NCBI GenBank assembly: GCA_900112915.1
Contig: FONK01000007.1
Location: 1 to 64,000, forward strand
Length of the DNA stretch: 64,000 bases
Source of the DNA: Peptostreptococcaceae bacterium pGA-8
Lineage (GTDB): Bacteria; Bacillota; Clostridia; Peptostreptococcales; Anaerovoracaceae
Direction: 5' to 3'
Shown here in pieces: positions 31,077-40,946 of this stretch. The position numbers and the translations under genes were made by a program. How positions within the stretch are numbered: position 1 is the stretch's first letter; each line of letters starts with the position of its first letter. The notes under the pieces are model-generated. The model saw nothing but the letters and a program-made list of their open reading frames with translations. It was not told the origin of the DNA and did no database searches.

Positions 31077-31160
31077 TTGATTATCAATTATTCATTGAAA
31101 TCCTATCAGGGAGCGGATAAGTTCGTTAATAGAAATGGTTAAGTATTACTAACATATGGG

Positions 31161-31193
31161 TTGGATGACTAATTGAGTTATCCAATCTTTGTT
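31161..31193 (+). terminator. Terminator of the sigma-54 operon
   Basis: TTGGATGACT (31161-31170) pairs with AGTTATCCAA (31176-31185), one G-U, loop AATTG, followed by TCTTTGTTT. Confidence 0.7.
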
Positions 31194-31203
31194 TATGTGA
31201 TAG

Positions 31204-31245
31204 AAAAAAGCAATGGAAAGGGGGCTGTTGCAACAGCCCCCTTTC
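31204..31245 (-). terminator. Terminator of deoC (perfect 30-bp palindrome)
   Basis: 31216-31245 is a perfect 15+15 palindrome with a GGGGG/CCCCC core. Read on the minus strand it is followed by six U (complement of AAAAAA at 31204-31209), so it ends deoC. On the plus strand there is no T-run. Confidence 0.8.
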
Positions 31246-31337
31246 AACATGTCTTTCTCATACAAGTATTATTTATATCGACTGAAATTTATGAATAGCG
31301 CACATAGATTACAATCCGGATTTTGCCATAAAGTTGA

Positions 31338-31997
31338 CTATTTCTGCAGCTCCATAATCTGCACACCGGCACTAGCGCCGATTCTGTCGGCACCGGCATC
31401 AATCATGGCTTTTACGGTGTCATAATCTCTGATTCCACCCGAAGCCTTAACCTGAAGTCTGTCTCCAACAGTTTTCTTCATTAGTGCTACATGCTCTTTT
31501 GTTGCACCCGCCGAATTAAAGCCTGTTGAAGTCTTTACAAAATGAGCGCCGGCCTTTTCGGAAAGTTTGCAGGCCTCCACAATTTCATCATCAGTCAGCA
31601 GGCAAGTTTCAAGAATAACTTTAACGATTGCATCATATTCTGCGGCAGCATCAACGACAGCCTTTATATCAGCTACGATGTAGTCGTAATCTTTTGCTTT
31701 CATCATACCCACATTTAAAACCATATCTATTTCTCCGGCGCCAAGTCTACAAGCTTCTGAGGTCTCAAAAGCCTTTGATGCAGTCGTACAAGCTCCCAGA
31801 GGGAATCCGACAACAGCGCAGGTTTTTACATCAGTTCCTTGAAGCAGCTTAGTTGCCATTTCAACATAAGCTGAATTTACACAAACGGAAAAGAAGTCAT
31901 ATTCCTTTGCTTCTTTACAAAGCTTTTCGACTTGCGCAGGAGTTGCTTCCGGTTTTAAAATAGTGTGATCGAAATATTTGTTTAATGGTTTTGCCAT
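31338..31997 (-). CDS. deoC: Deoxyribose-phosphate aldolase
   Basis: A 219-residue class I aldolase that cleaves 2-deoxyribose 5-phosphate to glyceraldehyde 3-phosphate and acetaldehyde. The Schiff-base Lys155 lies in FVKTSTGF, the proton-relay Asp91 in G-E-I-D-M-V-L-N and Lys184 in VKASGG. Length matches bacterial DeoC. It is the only complete minus-strand gene in this part of the window, alone, with an AGGACTT ribosome site. The acetaldehyde it yields could in principle feed the same reactions as the eut pathway, but no regulatory link is visible. Confidence 0.96.
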   Translation of the reverse strand: MAKPLNKYFDHTILKPEATPAQVEKLCKEAKEYDFFSVCVNSAYVEMATKLLQGTDVKTCAVVGFPLGACTTASKAFETSEACRLGAGEIDMVLNVGMMKAKDYDYIVADIKAVVDAAAEYDAIVKVILETCLLTDDEIVEACKLSEKAGAHFVKTSTGFNSAGATKEHVALMKKTVGDRLQVKASGGIRDYDTVKAMIDAGADRIGASAGVQIMELQK

Positions 31998-32050
31998 AGT
32001 AGTAAGTCCTCCAATAAATTTTAATAAAGTTTTAATGCTATTGCCAGCTA

Positions 32051-32056
32051 ATTATA
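32051..32056 (-). promoter_or_regulatory. -10 box of deoC
   Basis: On the minus strand the complement reads TATAAT, about 55 bp before the deoC start. The -35 region is weak (AACAAT at 17 bp). Confidence 0.4.
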
Positions 32057-32142
32057 ACATAAATTTTGATACAATTGTTTATGATTTGCAAATATAGGAA
32101 ATAATTAATATGGCAAAATAATTTCAAGAAGGAAAAGTATTT

Positions 32143-32622
32143 ATGAATAAATTATTTTTTGTGGAAATTTTAAGATGGGCGGCATTCCCTTTGGGGATAA
32201 TAATGTTTTTAGGAACCGGAACAAGCTTTGGATTTTTTGCGGGTGCATCTTTGGGAATTCTGGCTACTCTGATTTTCTGGAATTTGACTACGAGAGAAGT
32301 CAATAACATTATCGGTAATGAAATTGCAAAGGATGTAAATGCAAGTATTTCCAGAATTGGAGACTATGCTAATTTTGTGGAAATAAAGGTCTTAAATTCA
32401 GGCATGGTTGTAAGAGTGTATCTTGTTCAGGCTCAGGAAAAACTGGGACAAATTAAAACAGCTGTAGAAATGGCCCTGAGAGAAAACGACCATAAAGATA
32501 GAATACTCCTTATGCAGCTTACCAATATGGATAGCAAGGATAATATAAAAGCTTACAGAGCGATTTTAAACAGGGAGCTTTTTGAGGCAATCAAAGGATT
32601 GAAGAAGATGGGGAAGAAATAA
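32143..32622 (+). CDS. Conserved membrane protein of unknown function
   Basis: A 159-residue protein. Two hydrophobic segments at about 7-28 and 30-48 form a membrane hairpin, followed by a soluble 110-residue domain with alternating charged helices (E-V-N-N-I-I-G-N-E-I-A-K-D, E-K-L-G-Q-I-K-T-A-V-E-M-A-L). It overlaps the start of the CYTH gene by one base (TAATG), so they are co-translated. No family is recognised. The expressed topology would leave the C-terminal domain in the cytoplasm if the hairpin inserts in the usual way. Confidence 0.65.
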   Translation: MNKLFFVEILRWAAFPLGIIMFLGTGTSFGFFAGASLGILATLIFWNLTTREVNNIIGNEIAKDVNASISRIGDYANFVEIKVLNSGMVVRVYLVQAQEKLGQIKTAVEMALRENDHKDRILLMQLTNMDSKDNIKAYRAILNRELFEAIKGLKKMGKK

Positions 32623-33221
32623 TGGAGCTGGAATATAAATTTTTTGTTTCTGAAAAGGAAGCGATGGCAATTCTTGGCAAAGTAGAGGAAAGCTATGATA
32701 CAGGTGAAATGGAATTGATAGCCATGACAGCAAAATATTTTGATACCGAGGATTTTTCTCTGCGCAAAAGAGGTATTGCCATTAGACGACGAAAAGAAAA
32801 CCATGATGAGGTTGCTACAATTAAATGGAACGGCAGGGTGGATAAGGGAATGCATATAAGAGAAGAAGTCAACGTTCCCATGATAGATGCTTTCCCTTTG
32901 GATAGCCATTGTTTTGTCGGAACAAAGGCGGAAGGACTTATTACTGATAAGGAGTTCGGGGAACTGAAAGCCTTTTTAACTATGAATTTCAGGAGAGTCC
33001 AGTTTACTGTAAACCTTGATAATGCAAGGTGTATGATGTCATATGATATGGGGACGATTTTAGGAAATGAAAAGGAAATTCCTATTTCAGAAATTGAGAT
33101 TGAATTGCTGGAAGGCGACGGGTCAAAACTTATGGAGCTGGAGGCGGATTTGAGGAAAAAATTCGGCATGAAAGCCGCAGAAAAATCCAAGTTTGAGCAG
33201 GGTCTAAGCCTTTACTTTTAA
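32622..33221 (+). CDS. CYTH-domain protein (inorganic triphosphatase-like)
   Basis: A 199-residue CYTH protein, the fold of a beta-tunnel that hydrolyses triphosphates with Mg2+. The defining E-x-E-x-K is at residues 2-6 (ELEYK). Further tunnel-lining residues are seen in Y-F-D-T-E-D-F-S-L-R-K-R-G-I-A-I-R-R-R and T-I-K-W-N-G, and in acidic E-I-E-I-E-L-L-E-G. Most bacterial members act on inorganic triphosphate; adenylate cyclase activity also exists in the family. It shares a transcript with the preceding membrane protein. Confidence 0.85.
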   Translation: MELEYKFFVSEKEAMAILGKVEESYDTGEMELIAMTAKYFDTEDFSLRKRGIAIRRRKENHDEVATIKWNGRVDKGMHIREEVNVPMIDAFPLDSHCFVGTKAEGLITDKEFGELKAFLTMNFRRVQFTVNLDNARCMMSYDMGTILGNEKEIPISEIEIELLEGDGSKLMELEADLRKKFGMKAAEKSKFEQGLSLYF

Positions 33222-33239
33222 GGACAAAAAGTGTATAAT
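33211..33239 (+). promoter_or_regulatory. Promoter of tig-clpP-clpX-lon
   Basis: TTTACT (33211-33216) and TATAAT (33234-33239) with a 17-bp spacer. The -35 overlaps the stop region of the CYTH gene. No CIRCE element is seen. Confidence 0.75.
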
Positions 33240-33283
33240 ATATCACTGTACGTTTTGAATACATTTAGGAGGAAATAAAATAA

Positions 33284-34609
33284 ATGAAAACTAATCTAAT
33301 TTCAAAGGAAAATAATGAAGCAAAATTCACTATGGAATTTACACCTGAAGAGTTTGATGCTGCTGTTGTCAAGGCATATCAGGCTACTAAGGGTCAGTTT
33401 AAAATTAATGGTTTTAGAGAAGGAAAAGCGCCTAGAAGCATTATTGAAAAGCACTATGGTGAAGGAGTTTTCTTTGAAGATGCAGTTAATGACCTATTCC
33501 AGACAGGATATCCTGAAGCTGTTAAAGAGCTTGAATTAGAGGTAATTGACAGCCCAAGAGCTGAATTCAGTGACATTGGTAAGGGCAAGTCAATGGTTGT
33601 TACCATTACGGTTCCCGTATATCCAATAGTTGAGGTTTCCGATTACTTCGGTGTTGAAGTTGAAAAGCTGATACCAACACTTGGAGAAACTGCTGTAGAG
33701 GACGATATTAAGGCTTTGCAGAAGAGAAATGCCAGAATGGTTGTAGCTGATAGACCTGCTAAGGAAGGGGATACACTGGTATTTGATTATGCAGGATTTG
33801 TCGGAGAGGAACAGTTTGAAGGCGGTACTGCCGAGAATCAGCAGCTTAAGCTTGGTTCGGGAATGTTTATTCCGGGATTTGAGGAGCAGCTAATCGGTGT
33901 AGCTCCGGGTGAAAAGAAGGATGTTAATGTTACATTCCCTGAAGACTATCATGCAGAGCTGGCAGGAAAGGATGCAGTATTCCATTGCCTGGTCCATGAA
34001 ATTAAGGAAGAGCAGCTTCCTGAGCTTGATGATGAGTTTGCAAAGGATGTAAGTGAATTCGACACTCTTGAGGAGCTTAAGAAGGACACTGCGGACAGAC
34101 TTTTAAAGAATGCGGAAGAGAATACTGTTAATATGGCAAAGGATGCTGTAATCGAAAAAGTTTACGCAGCAAACAAGGTTGAAATTCCTGCAGTGATGAT
34201 TGAAGATGAAATTGATAGAATGACTCAAGAAATTGCACAGCAGCTTTCATATCAGGGTCTTACTGTTGAGCAGTATTTACAGTTTATGGATAAGACAATG
34301 GCTGACTTCAGAAACGAGCTTAGGGAGGATGCCGAAAAGAAGGTTGGAACCAGACTTGTTCTGATGTCCATCGTTGAAAAAGAAGGCGTAACGGTAACTG
34401 AAGAAGAAATGGAAGAGGAAATCAAGAAGCTTGCTGAAGTATACAAGACCGAAGCTGATAAGATTAAGGAAATGATCGGTGTTGAAAACATCACATTCTT
34501 CCAGAAGGATTTACAGCTTCGTAAGGTTATTGATCTTCTATATGATAAGGCTGTTGTCACTGAAAAGGCACCTGAGGAAAAGGCTGAGACAGAAGAAAAA
34601 GGTGAATAA
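33284..34609 (+). CDS. tig: Trigger factor
   Basis: A 441-residue ribosome-bound chaperone and peptidyl-prolyl isomerase. The ribosome-binding signature is near residues 40-50 (GFREGKAPR). The FKBP-type PPIase domain spans about 155-240 ([23 protein letters not shown]) and the C-terminal chaperone helices follow. The acidic tail is common. It starts behind TAGGAGG and is followed 2 bp later by clpP, the usual order in Bacillota. Confidence 0.97.
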   Translation: MKTNLISKENNEAKFTMEFTPEEFDAAVVKAYQATKGQFKINGFREGKAPRSIIEKHYGEGVFFEDAVNDLFQTGYPEAVKELELEVIDSPRAEFSDIGKGKSMVVTITVPVYPIVEVSDYFGVEVEKLIPTLGETAVEDDIKALQKRNARMVVADRPAKEGDTLVFDYAGFVGEEQFEGGTAENQQLKLGSGMFIPGFEEQLIGVAPGEKKDVNVTFPEDYHAELAGKDAVFHCLVHEIKEEQLPELDDEFAKDVSEFDTLEELKKDTADRLLKNAEENTVNMAKDAVIEKVYAANKVEIPAVMIEDEIDRMTQEIAQQLSYQGLTVEQYLQFMDKTMADFRNELREDAEKKVGTRLVLMSIVEKEGVTVTEEEMEEEIKKLAEVYKTEADKIKEMIGVENITFFQKDLQLRKVIDLLYDKAVVTEKAPEEKAETEEKGE

Positions 34610-34611
34610 TT

Positions 34612-35193
34612 ATGGCTTTAGTACCATACGTCATTGAACAGACAGGTAAAGGCGAGCGTTCCTATGATATCTACTCAAGGCTTTTAAGGGACAGAATCAT
34701 ATTTCTTGGAGAAGAAATTGATGACCATGTGGCAAGCTTAATAGTAATGCAGCTTCTGCATCTTGAAGCAGAGGATCCGGACAAGGAAATTTCCTTGTAT
34801 ATAAATAGTCCGGGCGGTTCAGTAACTGCAGGCATGGCTATCTATGATACTATGCAGTACATTAAGCCTGACGTATCAACCATTTGTGTCGGTATGGCAG
34901 CCAGCATGGGGGCTGTTTTGCTCTCATCAGGGACGAAGGGCAAGCGATTTGCATTGCCTAATTCCGAGATAATGATTCATCAGCCGCTGGGTGGTGCCAG
35001 AGGTCAGGCTCAGGATATTAAGATTCATGCTGAATGGATTTTGAAGACAAGAGAGAAGCTCAATAAAATTTTGAGTAACAATACCGGAAAGCGTCTTAAG
35101 ACTATTGAAAAGGATACTGATAGAGACTTTTTCATGAGTGCTGAGGATGCCATGGAATATGGATTGGTGGATAAGGTAATTACATCAAGGTAG
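34612..35193 (+). CDS. clpP: ATP-dependent Clp protease proteolytic subunit
   Basis: A 193-residue serine protease forming double heptameric rings. Catalytic Ser98 (GMAASMG), His123 (IMIHQPLGG) and Asp172 (DTDRDFF) are all present, as is the N-terminal [22 protein letters not shown]. It partners with ClpX encoded next. A hairpin separates clpP from clpX and may lower clpX expression relative to clpP. Confidence 0.98.
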   Translation: MALVPYVIEQTGKGERSYDIYSRLLRDRIIFLGEEIDDHVASLIVMQLLHLEAEDPDKEISLYINSPGGSVTAGMAIYDTMQYIKPDVSTICVGMAASMGAVLLSSGTKGKRFALPNSEIMIHQPLGGARGQAQDIKIHAEWILKTREKLNKILSNNTGKRLKTIEKDTDRDFFMSAEDAMEYGLVDKVITSR

Positions 35194-35203
35194 TTTTTAG
35201 TTG

Positions 35204-35232
35204 TAGGAAGCACACTTTTTGGGTGCTTCCTA
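35204..35232 (+). other. Attenuator-like hairpin between clpP and clpX
   Basis: TAGGAAGCAC (35204-35213) and GTGCTTCCTA (35223-35232) form a perfect 10-bp stem; the T-run lies in the loop rather than after the stem. It is more likely an RNA stability or processing element than a full terminator. Confidence 0.6.
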
Positions 35233-35255
35233 TATCCGTAAATAAAAGGAAAAGA

Positions 35256-36503
35256 ATGAGTAATAAATTTAACGATAACAAAGAATTATGTTGTTCCTTC
35301 TGCGGTAAGCCACAAAGTCAGGTAAAACGCTTAATTGCGGGCAATGGTGTCTATATTTGCGACCAATGTGTGGAGATGTGTCAAAGCATAATCGAGGATA
35401 CGCTGGAAATTGCAGACGATAAATATGAAAATGGAAAACCCCATGAGTTCAGCCTTCCTAAGCCTCATGAAATATATGATAGCCTGGCTGACTATGTAAT
35501 AGGTCAAGAAAGAGCAAAAAAAACTCTTTCCGTGGCCGTATATAATCACTATAAGAGAATAACCTCAGACATGGCTGAAGATGAAGTGGAAATTCAAAAA
35601 AGCAATATATTGATGATGGGTCCAACAGGTTCAGGCAAAACCTTATTGGCTCAGACCCTCGCTAAGCTTTTGGATGTACCATTTGCCATAGCTGATGCAA
35701 CTGCTTTGACCGAAGCGGGATATGTTGGCGAAGACGTGGAAAACATAATCCTTAAGCTTATTCAAGCAGCAGATTATGACATTGAGAAAGCACAGAAGGG
35801 CATAATCTATGTAGATGAAATCGATAAAATTGCAAGGAAGAGCGACAATCCGTCAATCACAAGAGATGTAAGCGGCGAAGGCGTGCAGCAAGCTCTTCTG
35901 AAAATCATAGAGGGAACTGTTGCCAATGTGCCGCCGCAAGGTGGTAGAAAGCATCCGCATCAGGAATTTATCCAGTTTGATACGAGTAATGTGCTGTTTA
36001 TTTGCGGCGGAGCTTTTGATGGGCTGGAAGGCATAATTAAGAAGAGAATGGGAGAGAATGTAATTGGATTTAATTCAGATGTTACATTTACAAAGCTCGA
36101 TGAAGATGCAATTTTAGAGAATATAGAGCCGGAAGATTTAATTAGATTTGGACTGATTCCTGAGTTCATAGGAAGGCTGCCTGTAATTGTGTGCCTTGAA
36201 GAGCTTAATGAAGAAGCCCTTATACGAATTATGAAGGAACCGAAAAATTCTCTAATCAAGCAGTACAAGAAGCTGTTTGAAATGGACGGAGTTGAACTTG
36301 AAATAGAAGATGAAGCTGTAGCTGCCATTGCTAAGCAAGCTATAGATAGGAAAACAGGTGCCAGAGGCCTGAGAAGCATATTTGAGCGTGCTATGATGGA
36401 TATTATGTTTGACATTCCATCTAAGAAGTCCGTAAAGAAGTGCATTGTCGGGGAAGCTGCCATAACCGGTGGAAAGAAGCCTCAACTGATTTCCAAAAAA
36501 TAA
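35256..36503 (+). CDS. clpX: ATP-dependent Clp protease ATPase subunit ClpX
   Basis: A 415-residue AAA+ unfoldase. The N-terminal zinc-binding domain has C13-x2-C16 and C35-x2-C38. Walker A GPTGSGKT, pore-1 loop G-Y-V-G, Walker [10 protein letters not shown], the R-K-S-D segment and the I-G-F loop that docks on ClpP are all seen. The ATG at 35256 is used because AAAGGAAAAG precedes it and it begins the zinc-domain; an in-frame GTG at 35223 lies inside the upstream hairpin. lon follows 11 bp later. Confidence 0.97.
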   Translation: MSNKFNDNKELCCSFCGKPQSQVKRLIAGNGVYICDQCVEMCQSIIEDTLEIADDKYENGKPHEFSLPKPHEIYDSLADYVIGQERAKKTLSVAVYNHYKRITSDMAEDEVEIQKSNILMMGPTGSGKTLLAQTLAKLLDVPFAIADATALTEAGYVGEDVENIILKLIQAADYDIEKAQKGIIYVDEIDKIARKSDNPSITRDVSGEGVQQALLKIIEGTVANVPPQGGRKHPHQEFIQFDTSNVLFICGGAFDGLEGIIKKRMGENVIGFNSDVTFTKLDEDAILENIEPEDLIRFGLIPEFIGRLPVIVCLEELNEEALIRIMKEPKNSLIKQYKKLFEMDGVELEIEDEAVAAIAKQAIDRKTGARGLRSIFERAMMDIMFDIPSKKSVKKCIVGEAAITGGKKPQLISKK

Positions 36504-36514
36504 GGAGGAAAATT

Positions 36515-38860
36515 ATGCCAGATAGAGAAACTATGCCAACATTTCCGTGCATAGCCTTAAGGGGAGTGACTGTTTTTCCCGGCACTGTTATGAGCTTTGA
36601 TATAGGCAGGGAGAAGTCGTTAAAAGCCTTGGAAAAAGCCATGGAGGCTGACAAACTTATTTATGTGGCAACACAGAGGAATGACGATATTCAGATTCCA
36701 ACCTTTGCAGATATGTATGAGGTAGGTACTTTGGTTAGAGTTAAGCAGGTTTTAAAAATCCAAGGCGATGTAACCAGAGTTTTAGTGGAGGGAATTTGTA
36801 GAGCCAGTGTTGATGAAATCGTTGCCGAAGATATTTTTTTGCAGGGTACAATAGTTGAATTAGTACAAAAAATTGACAAGTCACAAATGACCCTTGAAGA
36901 AAAGGCTGAGTTTAGAGTCGTAAGGGATGCCTTCTTTGAATATGTCGGCAATAAGCATATGATAGATCAGGATGCGCCGAGAAAGGTGTATAACACCAAG
37001 GATCCTGTTCTAGCTTTAGACATAATGGCTAATGAACTGGACGTAAATACTCACATCAGGCAGGAACTTTTAGAGGAGCCATCATTCATTGAACGAATGA
37101 GGAAGGTTTTAAGGATTTTCGTTGAAGAAAATGAAATAAGCAAGATTGAGAACTCAATTACAGAGGATGTAAAAGAGAGCATAGACAATAATCAGAAAGA
37201 ATATTTCTTAAAGGAAAAGCTGAAGGTCATTCAGAAGGAATTGGGTATGGGCAATGATGGAAATGAACATATTCAATGGATGGAAAGATTAGAGGCTTTA
37301 AATTTAGATGAGAAAATCAAGGCTAAGGTTGAAACTGAAATCAATAAGTTTGCCAAGATGGGTCCATCATCTCCTGAAAGCTCGGTAATAAGGAATTATG
37401 TTGAAACAATTTTGGATTTACCTTGGAATACTGAAAAAGAGACTAATTCAGATCTTGTTAAGGCGGAAAAAATACTAAATAAAGAGCATTATGGTCTTGA
37501 GAAGGTAAAGGAAAGAATTCTTGAGTACCTGGCTGTAATACATTTATCAAAGGAAATAAAAGGACCGATAGTTTGCTTAGTAGGGCCTCCCGGTGTCGGA
37601 AAAACCTCAATTGCCAAGTCCATTGCCCATGCGACAGGAAGAGATTTTGTTAGAATGTCTCTTGGAGGAGTCAGAGATGAGGCAGAGATTAGAGGCCATA
37701 GAAGAACCTATATAGGCGCTATTCCGGGCAGAGTAATCACATCAATAAAGGATGCCGGCTCCAATAATCCTGTATTCTTATTTGATGAAGTAGACAAAAT
37801 AGGAGCAGACTTCAAGGGTGACCCTGCGTCAGCTTTGCTTGAAGTTCTCGACCCGGAGCAGAACAATACCTTTACAGATCATTTCCTTGAAATACCATTT
37901 GATTTGTCAAAGACCATGTTCATTACAACTGCCAATTCCTTAGATACTATTCCTAGACCCCTCCTTGATAGGATGGAGGTTATTGAGGTTTCCGGATACA
38001 CTGAAGAGGAGAAGGTTAAAATCGCTCAAAAGTATCTACTCCCTAAGAAACTGGAGGAGCACGGGCTGACTAAGGGGAATATGAAGGTCACCGAGAAGGC
38101 TCTCAGAGATTTGACTAATTATTATACTCGTGAATCGGGAGTGAGAAATCTGGAAAGAAAAATTGCAGATTTGTGTAGAAAGGTTGCGAGAAAGATAGTT
38201 TCTACAGGAGATGGAGAATATACCGTGAGACCTAAAAATCTGGAAGAATACCTTGGAAAGAAAGCTTTCAGATATGATGAGGCTGAAAGCAAGAATCAGA
38301 TAGGTGTTGCGACAGGCATGGCATGGACATCCGTTGGAGGGGATACTCTATTTATTGAGGTTGCAGTTGTACCGGGAAGCGGCAAAATTGAGCTTACCGG
38401 CAATCTGGGAGATGTTATGAAGGAATCTGCAAAGGCAGCCTTTAGTTACATCAGAGCCGGTGCAAAGAATCTCAATATCGAAGAAGATTTTTACAACAAA
38501 TATGACATTCATATTCATGTTCCTGAAGGAGCAGTGCCTAAGGACGGACCGTCAGCCGGTGTGACTATGTGCACGGCAATTACCTCAGCGTTAACAGGAA
38601 TCCCTGTTAACGGAAAGGTTTCAATGACGGGAGAAATAACTCTTAGAGGAAAGATTTTGCCTGTTGGAGGAATCAAGGAAAAGGTGCTGGCAGCTCATAG
38701 GGCAGGCATCAAAAAAATTCTACTGCCGAAGGATAACGGAAGGGATATAGAAGATATACCTGAAGTAGTGAGAAAAGATTTAACCTTTATTTTAATTGAA
38801 GAGGCAGGCCAAGCACTTAAGGAAGCTCTGGTATATGATGAAGCTTTAATCAAACAATAA
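36515..38860 (+). CDS. lon: ATP-dependent protease Lon
   Basis: A 781-residue LonA protease. The N-terminal substrate-binding domain runs to about 300, the AAA+ domain follows with Walker A GPPGVGKTS near 360 and Walker B V-F-L-F-D-E-V-D-K, and the protease domain ends the protein with the Ser/Lys dyad: Ser in P-K-D-G-P-S-A-G near 685 and Lys in G-G-I-K-E-K near 728. The start at 36515 follows AAGGAGG; a frame extending upstream would run into clpX. engB follows 20 bp later, the same order as in many Bacillota. Confidence 0.97.
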   Translation: MPDRETMPTFPCIALRGVTVFPGTVMSFDIGREKSLKALEKAMEADKLIYVATQRNDDIQIPTFADMYEVGTLVRVKQVLKIQGDVTRVLVEGICRASVDEIVAEDIFLQGTIVELVQKIDKSQMTLEEKAEFRVVRDAFFEYVGNKHMIDQDAPRKVYNTKDPVLALDIMANELDVNTHIRQELLEEPSFIERMRKVLRIFVEENEISKIENSITEDVKESIDNNQKEYFLKEKLKVIQKELGMGNDGNEHIQWMERLEALNLDEKIKAKVETEINKFAKMGPSSPESSVIRNYVETILDLPWNTEKETNSDLVKAEKILNKEHYGLEKVKERILEYLAVIHLSKEIKGPIVCLVGPPGVGKTSIAKSIAHATGRDFVRMSLGGVRDEAEIRGHRRTYIGAIPGRVITSIKDAGSNNPVFLFDEVDKIGADFKGDPASALLEVLDPEQNNTFTDHFLEIPFDLSKTMFITTANSLDTIPRPLLDRMEVIEVSGYTEEEKVKIAQKYLLPKKLEEHGLTKGNMKVTEKALRDLTNYYTRESGVRNLERKIADLCRKVARKIVSTGDGEYTVRPKNLEEYLGKKAFRYDEAESKNQIGVATGMAWTSVGGDTLFIEVAVVPGSGKIELTGNLGDVMKESAKAAFSYIRAGAKNLNIEEDFYNKYDIHIHVPEGAVPKDGPSAGVTMCTAITSALTGIPVNGKVSMTGEITLRGKILPVGGIKEKVLAAHRAGIKKILLPKDNGRDIEDIPEVVRKDLTFILIEEAGQALKEALVYDEALIKQ

Positions 38861-38880
38861 TTTCAGAAAAAGGATATAGG

Positions 38881-39468
38881 ATGAAAATAGTAAAATCTGA
38901 TCTTTTGACAGTGGCAGTTAAGCCGGATCAATACCCGGATATTTCGGAAAAAGAGATTGCCTTTACAGGCAGATCAAATGTTGGGAAGTCATCTCTTTTG
39001 AACCTGATTACCGGCAGAAAGAAGCTGGCTCGTATCAGCTCAAGCCCGGGAAAAACGAGGACTATAAACTTCTATGAGGTAAATGACAGCTTTAGAATTG
39101 TCGATTTACCCGGATATGGATATGCAAAGGTTTCCAAGGGTGTTACTGACAATTGGGGCGAAATGATGGAAGCCTATTTAAGCAATAGACCAAATCTGGT
39201 TAAGGTAGTTCAGCTGGTTGATATTAGACACGAGCCGACTGCTCAGGATATTCAAATGTATGACTATTTGAGATACTACGGCCTTGATGGTATAGTAGTT
39301 GCAACTAAGGCTGACAAGGTATCCGCAAATGAGAAAGCAAAGGCAAAAAAACGAATTATGAATGCCCTTGGTATGTCAAAGGAGGACAAAATATTTTTTG
39401 TTTCAGCTTTAAAGAGAAAAGGGCACGAGGAGCTTCTTGAAGAAATTGAGAAAATTCTGGAGGAATGA
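38881..39468 (+). CDS. engB: Ribosome biogenesis GTP-binding protein EngB/YsxC
   Basis: A 195-residue TrmE-Era-type small GTPase needed for 50S subunit assembly. G1 is GRSNVGKSS near 30-38, G2 in K-T-R-T-I-N-F-Y, G3 D-L-P-G-Y-G near 78, G4 T-K-A-D near 144 and G5 S-A-L near 177. Directly downstream of lon as in Bacillus, with four or fewer bases between its stop and the next start. Confidence 0.96.
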   Translation: MKIVKSDLLTVAVKPDQYPDISEKEIAFTGRSNVGKSSLLNLITGRKKLARISSSPGKTRTINFYEVNDSFRIVDLPGYGYAKVSKGVTDNWGEMMEAYLSNRPNLVKVVQLVDIRHEPTAQDIQMYDYLRYYGLDGIVVATKADKVSANEKAKAKKRIMNALGMSKEDKIFFVSALKRKGHEELLEEIEKILEE

Positions 39469-39800
39469 TGCAATTCATCAGCTTTGGTGTTATATTTAAA
39501 AGAATAAAAGCTATAGGTCCATTTTTGAGGGATAAAAATGTGCCCCTTAGGAAAAAAGTCTTGGTGGTCTTTGGAATAATATATTTGTTTCTGCCGGTTG
39601 ACTTGATTCCGCCTGTGCTTTTTCCCATAGGGTTTATTGATGATTTCATTCTATGGCTATATATTTTAATTCACTTAAGAGATGAACTGGATTCATACTG
39701 GCTGGGAGATAGGGAGGAAGACCTGTCTAAAAATTTTAGAAAAGATGATATAATTGACGAGACTGATTACGACGTCTATGAGGAGGAAAAGAATGACTGA
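39468..39800 (+). CDS. DUF1232 (YkvA-type) membrane protein
   Basis: A 110-residue protein with a conserved DUF1232 core: R-K-K-V-L-V-V-F-G-I-I-Y-L-F-L-P-V-D-L-I-P near 25-45, then G-F-I-D-D and a second hydrophobic helix. The L-P-x-D-L-I-P and I-D-D motifs define the family, whose function is not established. Two adjacent ATGs exist; the second is better spaced from TGGAGG. The acidic C-terminus overlaps the hpt start by 8 bp. Confidence 0.82.
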   Translation: MQFISFGVIFKRIKAIGPFLRDKNVPLRKKVLVVFGIIYLFLPVDLIPPVLFPIGFIDDFILWLYILIHLRDELDSYWLGDREEDLSKNFRKDDIIDETDYDVYEEEKND

Positions 39801-40326
39801 AGTAGCTGAAACAAAGGGAAAGATTCTCTTTACAGAAGAACAGATATTGCAGAGGGCAAAGGAACTGGGTGAGGAAATCTCCAGAGATTATGCCGGTGAA
39901 GATCTTGTTCTTCTAGGGACTCTAAAGGGGGCTGTCCTGTGGATGAGCGATTTGATGAAGAATATATCCATAGATACTAAAATTGACTTTGTGTCTGCCA
40001 GTAGCTATGGCTCAGGTACCATGAGTACAGGAATTGTTAAGATTACAAAGGATGTTGATATGGACCTTTTCAATAAGCATGTGTTGATTATTGAAGACAT
40101 AATAGACACGGGAACAACGCTTAAGTATTTAAGAGATTATTTAGCTGAAAGAAACCCTAAGTCAATTAAAATTTGTACACTTTTGGATAAACCGTCAAGA
40201 AGAAAAGCTGAAGTCTACGGTGATTATATCGGATTTGAGGTAGAAGACTTATTTATCATCGGTTATGGTCTTGACTATGACCAAAAATATAGAAACTTAC
40301 CGTATGTAAGTTATTTAGAAGGTTAA
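39793..40326 (+). CDS. hpt: Hypoxanthine phosphoribosyltransferase
   Basis: A 177-residue purine salvage enzyme that transfers phosphoribose from PRPP to hypoxanthine/guanine. The PRPP-binding loop V-L-I-I-E-D-I-I-D-T-G-T-T is near residues 97-109, the flexible loop region S-A-S-S-Y-G-S-G near 70, and the base-binding F-V/E-V-E-D-L near 155. The start at 39793 follows AGGAGG by 5 bp. Length is normal. Confidence 0.95.
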   Translation: MTEVAETKGKILFTEEQILQRAKELGEEISRDYAGEDLVLLGTLKGAVLWMSDLMKNISIDTKIDFVSASSYGSGTMSTGIVKITKDVDMDLFNKHVLIIEDIIDTGTTLKYLRDYLAERNPKSIKICTLLDKPSRRKAEVYGDYIGFEVEDLFIIGYGLDYDQKYRNLPYVSYLEG

Positions 40327-40352
40327 TTTTTATTTAGGAGGAATGATATATA

Positions 40353-40925
40353 ATGGGATATCAAGTGAAAATCGGATTATCTAACAAACACGTACACCTG
40401 TCACAGGAGGATTTGGAAAGGCTCTTTGGAAAGGGATATGAGCTTACTCCAAAGAAAGCGCTGGTTCAGCCGGGTCAATTTGCTGCAGAGGAAACTGTAG
40501 ATGTTATCGGACCAAAGAAAACTCTTTCAAAGATTAGAGTTTTAGGGCCTGTAAGAAAGGAAACCCAGGTTGAGCTTTCGATGACAGATGCCAGAACTAT
40601 CGGCATCAAGGCTGAAATCAGAGAATCCGGAAAGCTGGATGGAACACCGGGATGCAAGCTGGTCGGCCCATGTGGAGAAATTGAATTGGAAAAGGGTGTA
40701 ATGGTTGCTTGGAGACATATTCACCTAAGTCCTGCACAGGCTGAAGAAGCCGGCGTTAAGGACGGAGAAATCGTTAAGATTAAAATTGAAGGTGAAAGAG
40801 CCCTTGTATTCGAGAACGTACTTGTAAGATCTGGAGATGCACACGAAAGAGAGTGCCATCTTGATACAGATGAAGGAAATGCTGCAGCATGTGGACCGGA
40901 CGCTGTCTGCGAGATTATCAAATAA
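40353..40925 (+). CDS. Second PduL-type phosphotransacylase (no targeting helix)
   Basis: A 190-residue PduL-family enzyme with both metal-site repeats: NKHVHLSQEDL at 11-21 and WRHIHLSPAQA near 115-125, plus E-C-H-L-D-T-D-E-G. It begins directly at the catalytic domain, lacking the amphipathic N-terminal helix of the eut-encoded PduL at 24828. It is therefore predicted to be cytosolic, interconverting acetyl-CoA (or propionyl-CoA) and acyl-phosphate in general metabolism. It lies in a housekeeping cluster after hpt with its own AGGAGG. Confidence 0.9.
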   Translation: MGYQVKIGLSNKHVHLSQEDLERLFGKGYELTPKKALVQPGQFAAEETVDVIGPKKTLSKIRVLGPVRKETQVELSMTDARTIGIKAEIRESGKLDGTPGCKLVGPCGEIELEKGVMVAWRHIHLSPAQAEEAGVKDGEIVKIKIEGERALVFENVLVRSGDAHERECHLDTDEGNAAACGPDAVCEIIK

Positions 40926-40946
40926 GCATTTAGAAAGGATTTGCCT

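Noticed and set aside
31216-31245. Perfect palindrome considered as an IS end or att site
   Set aside because: With six U after it on the minus strand, it is fully explained as the deoC terminator.
32693-33190. 165-codon minus-strand frame
   Set aside because: It is the complement of the CYTH gene, whose motifs are intact on the plus strand.
35960-36463. 167-codon minus-strand frame
   Set aside because: It is Ser-rich shadow sequence opposite clpX.
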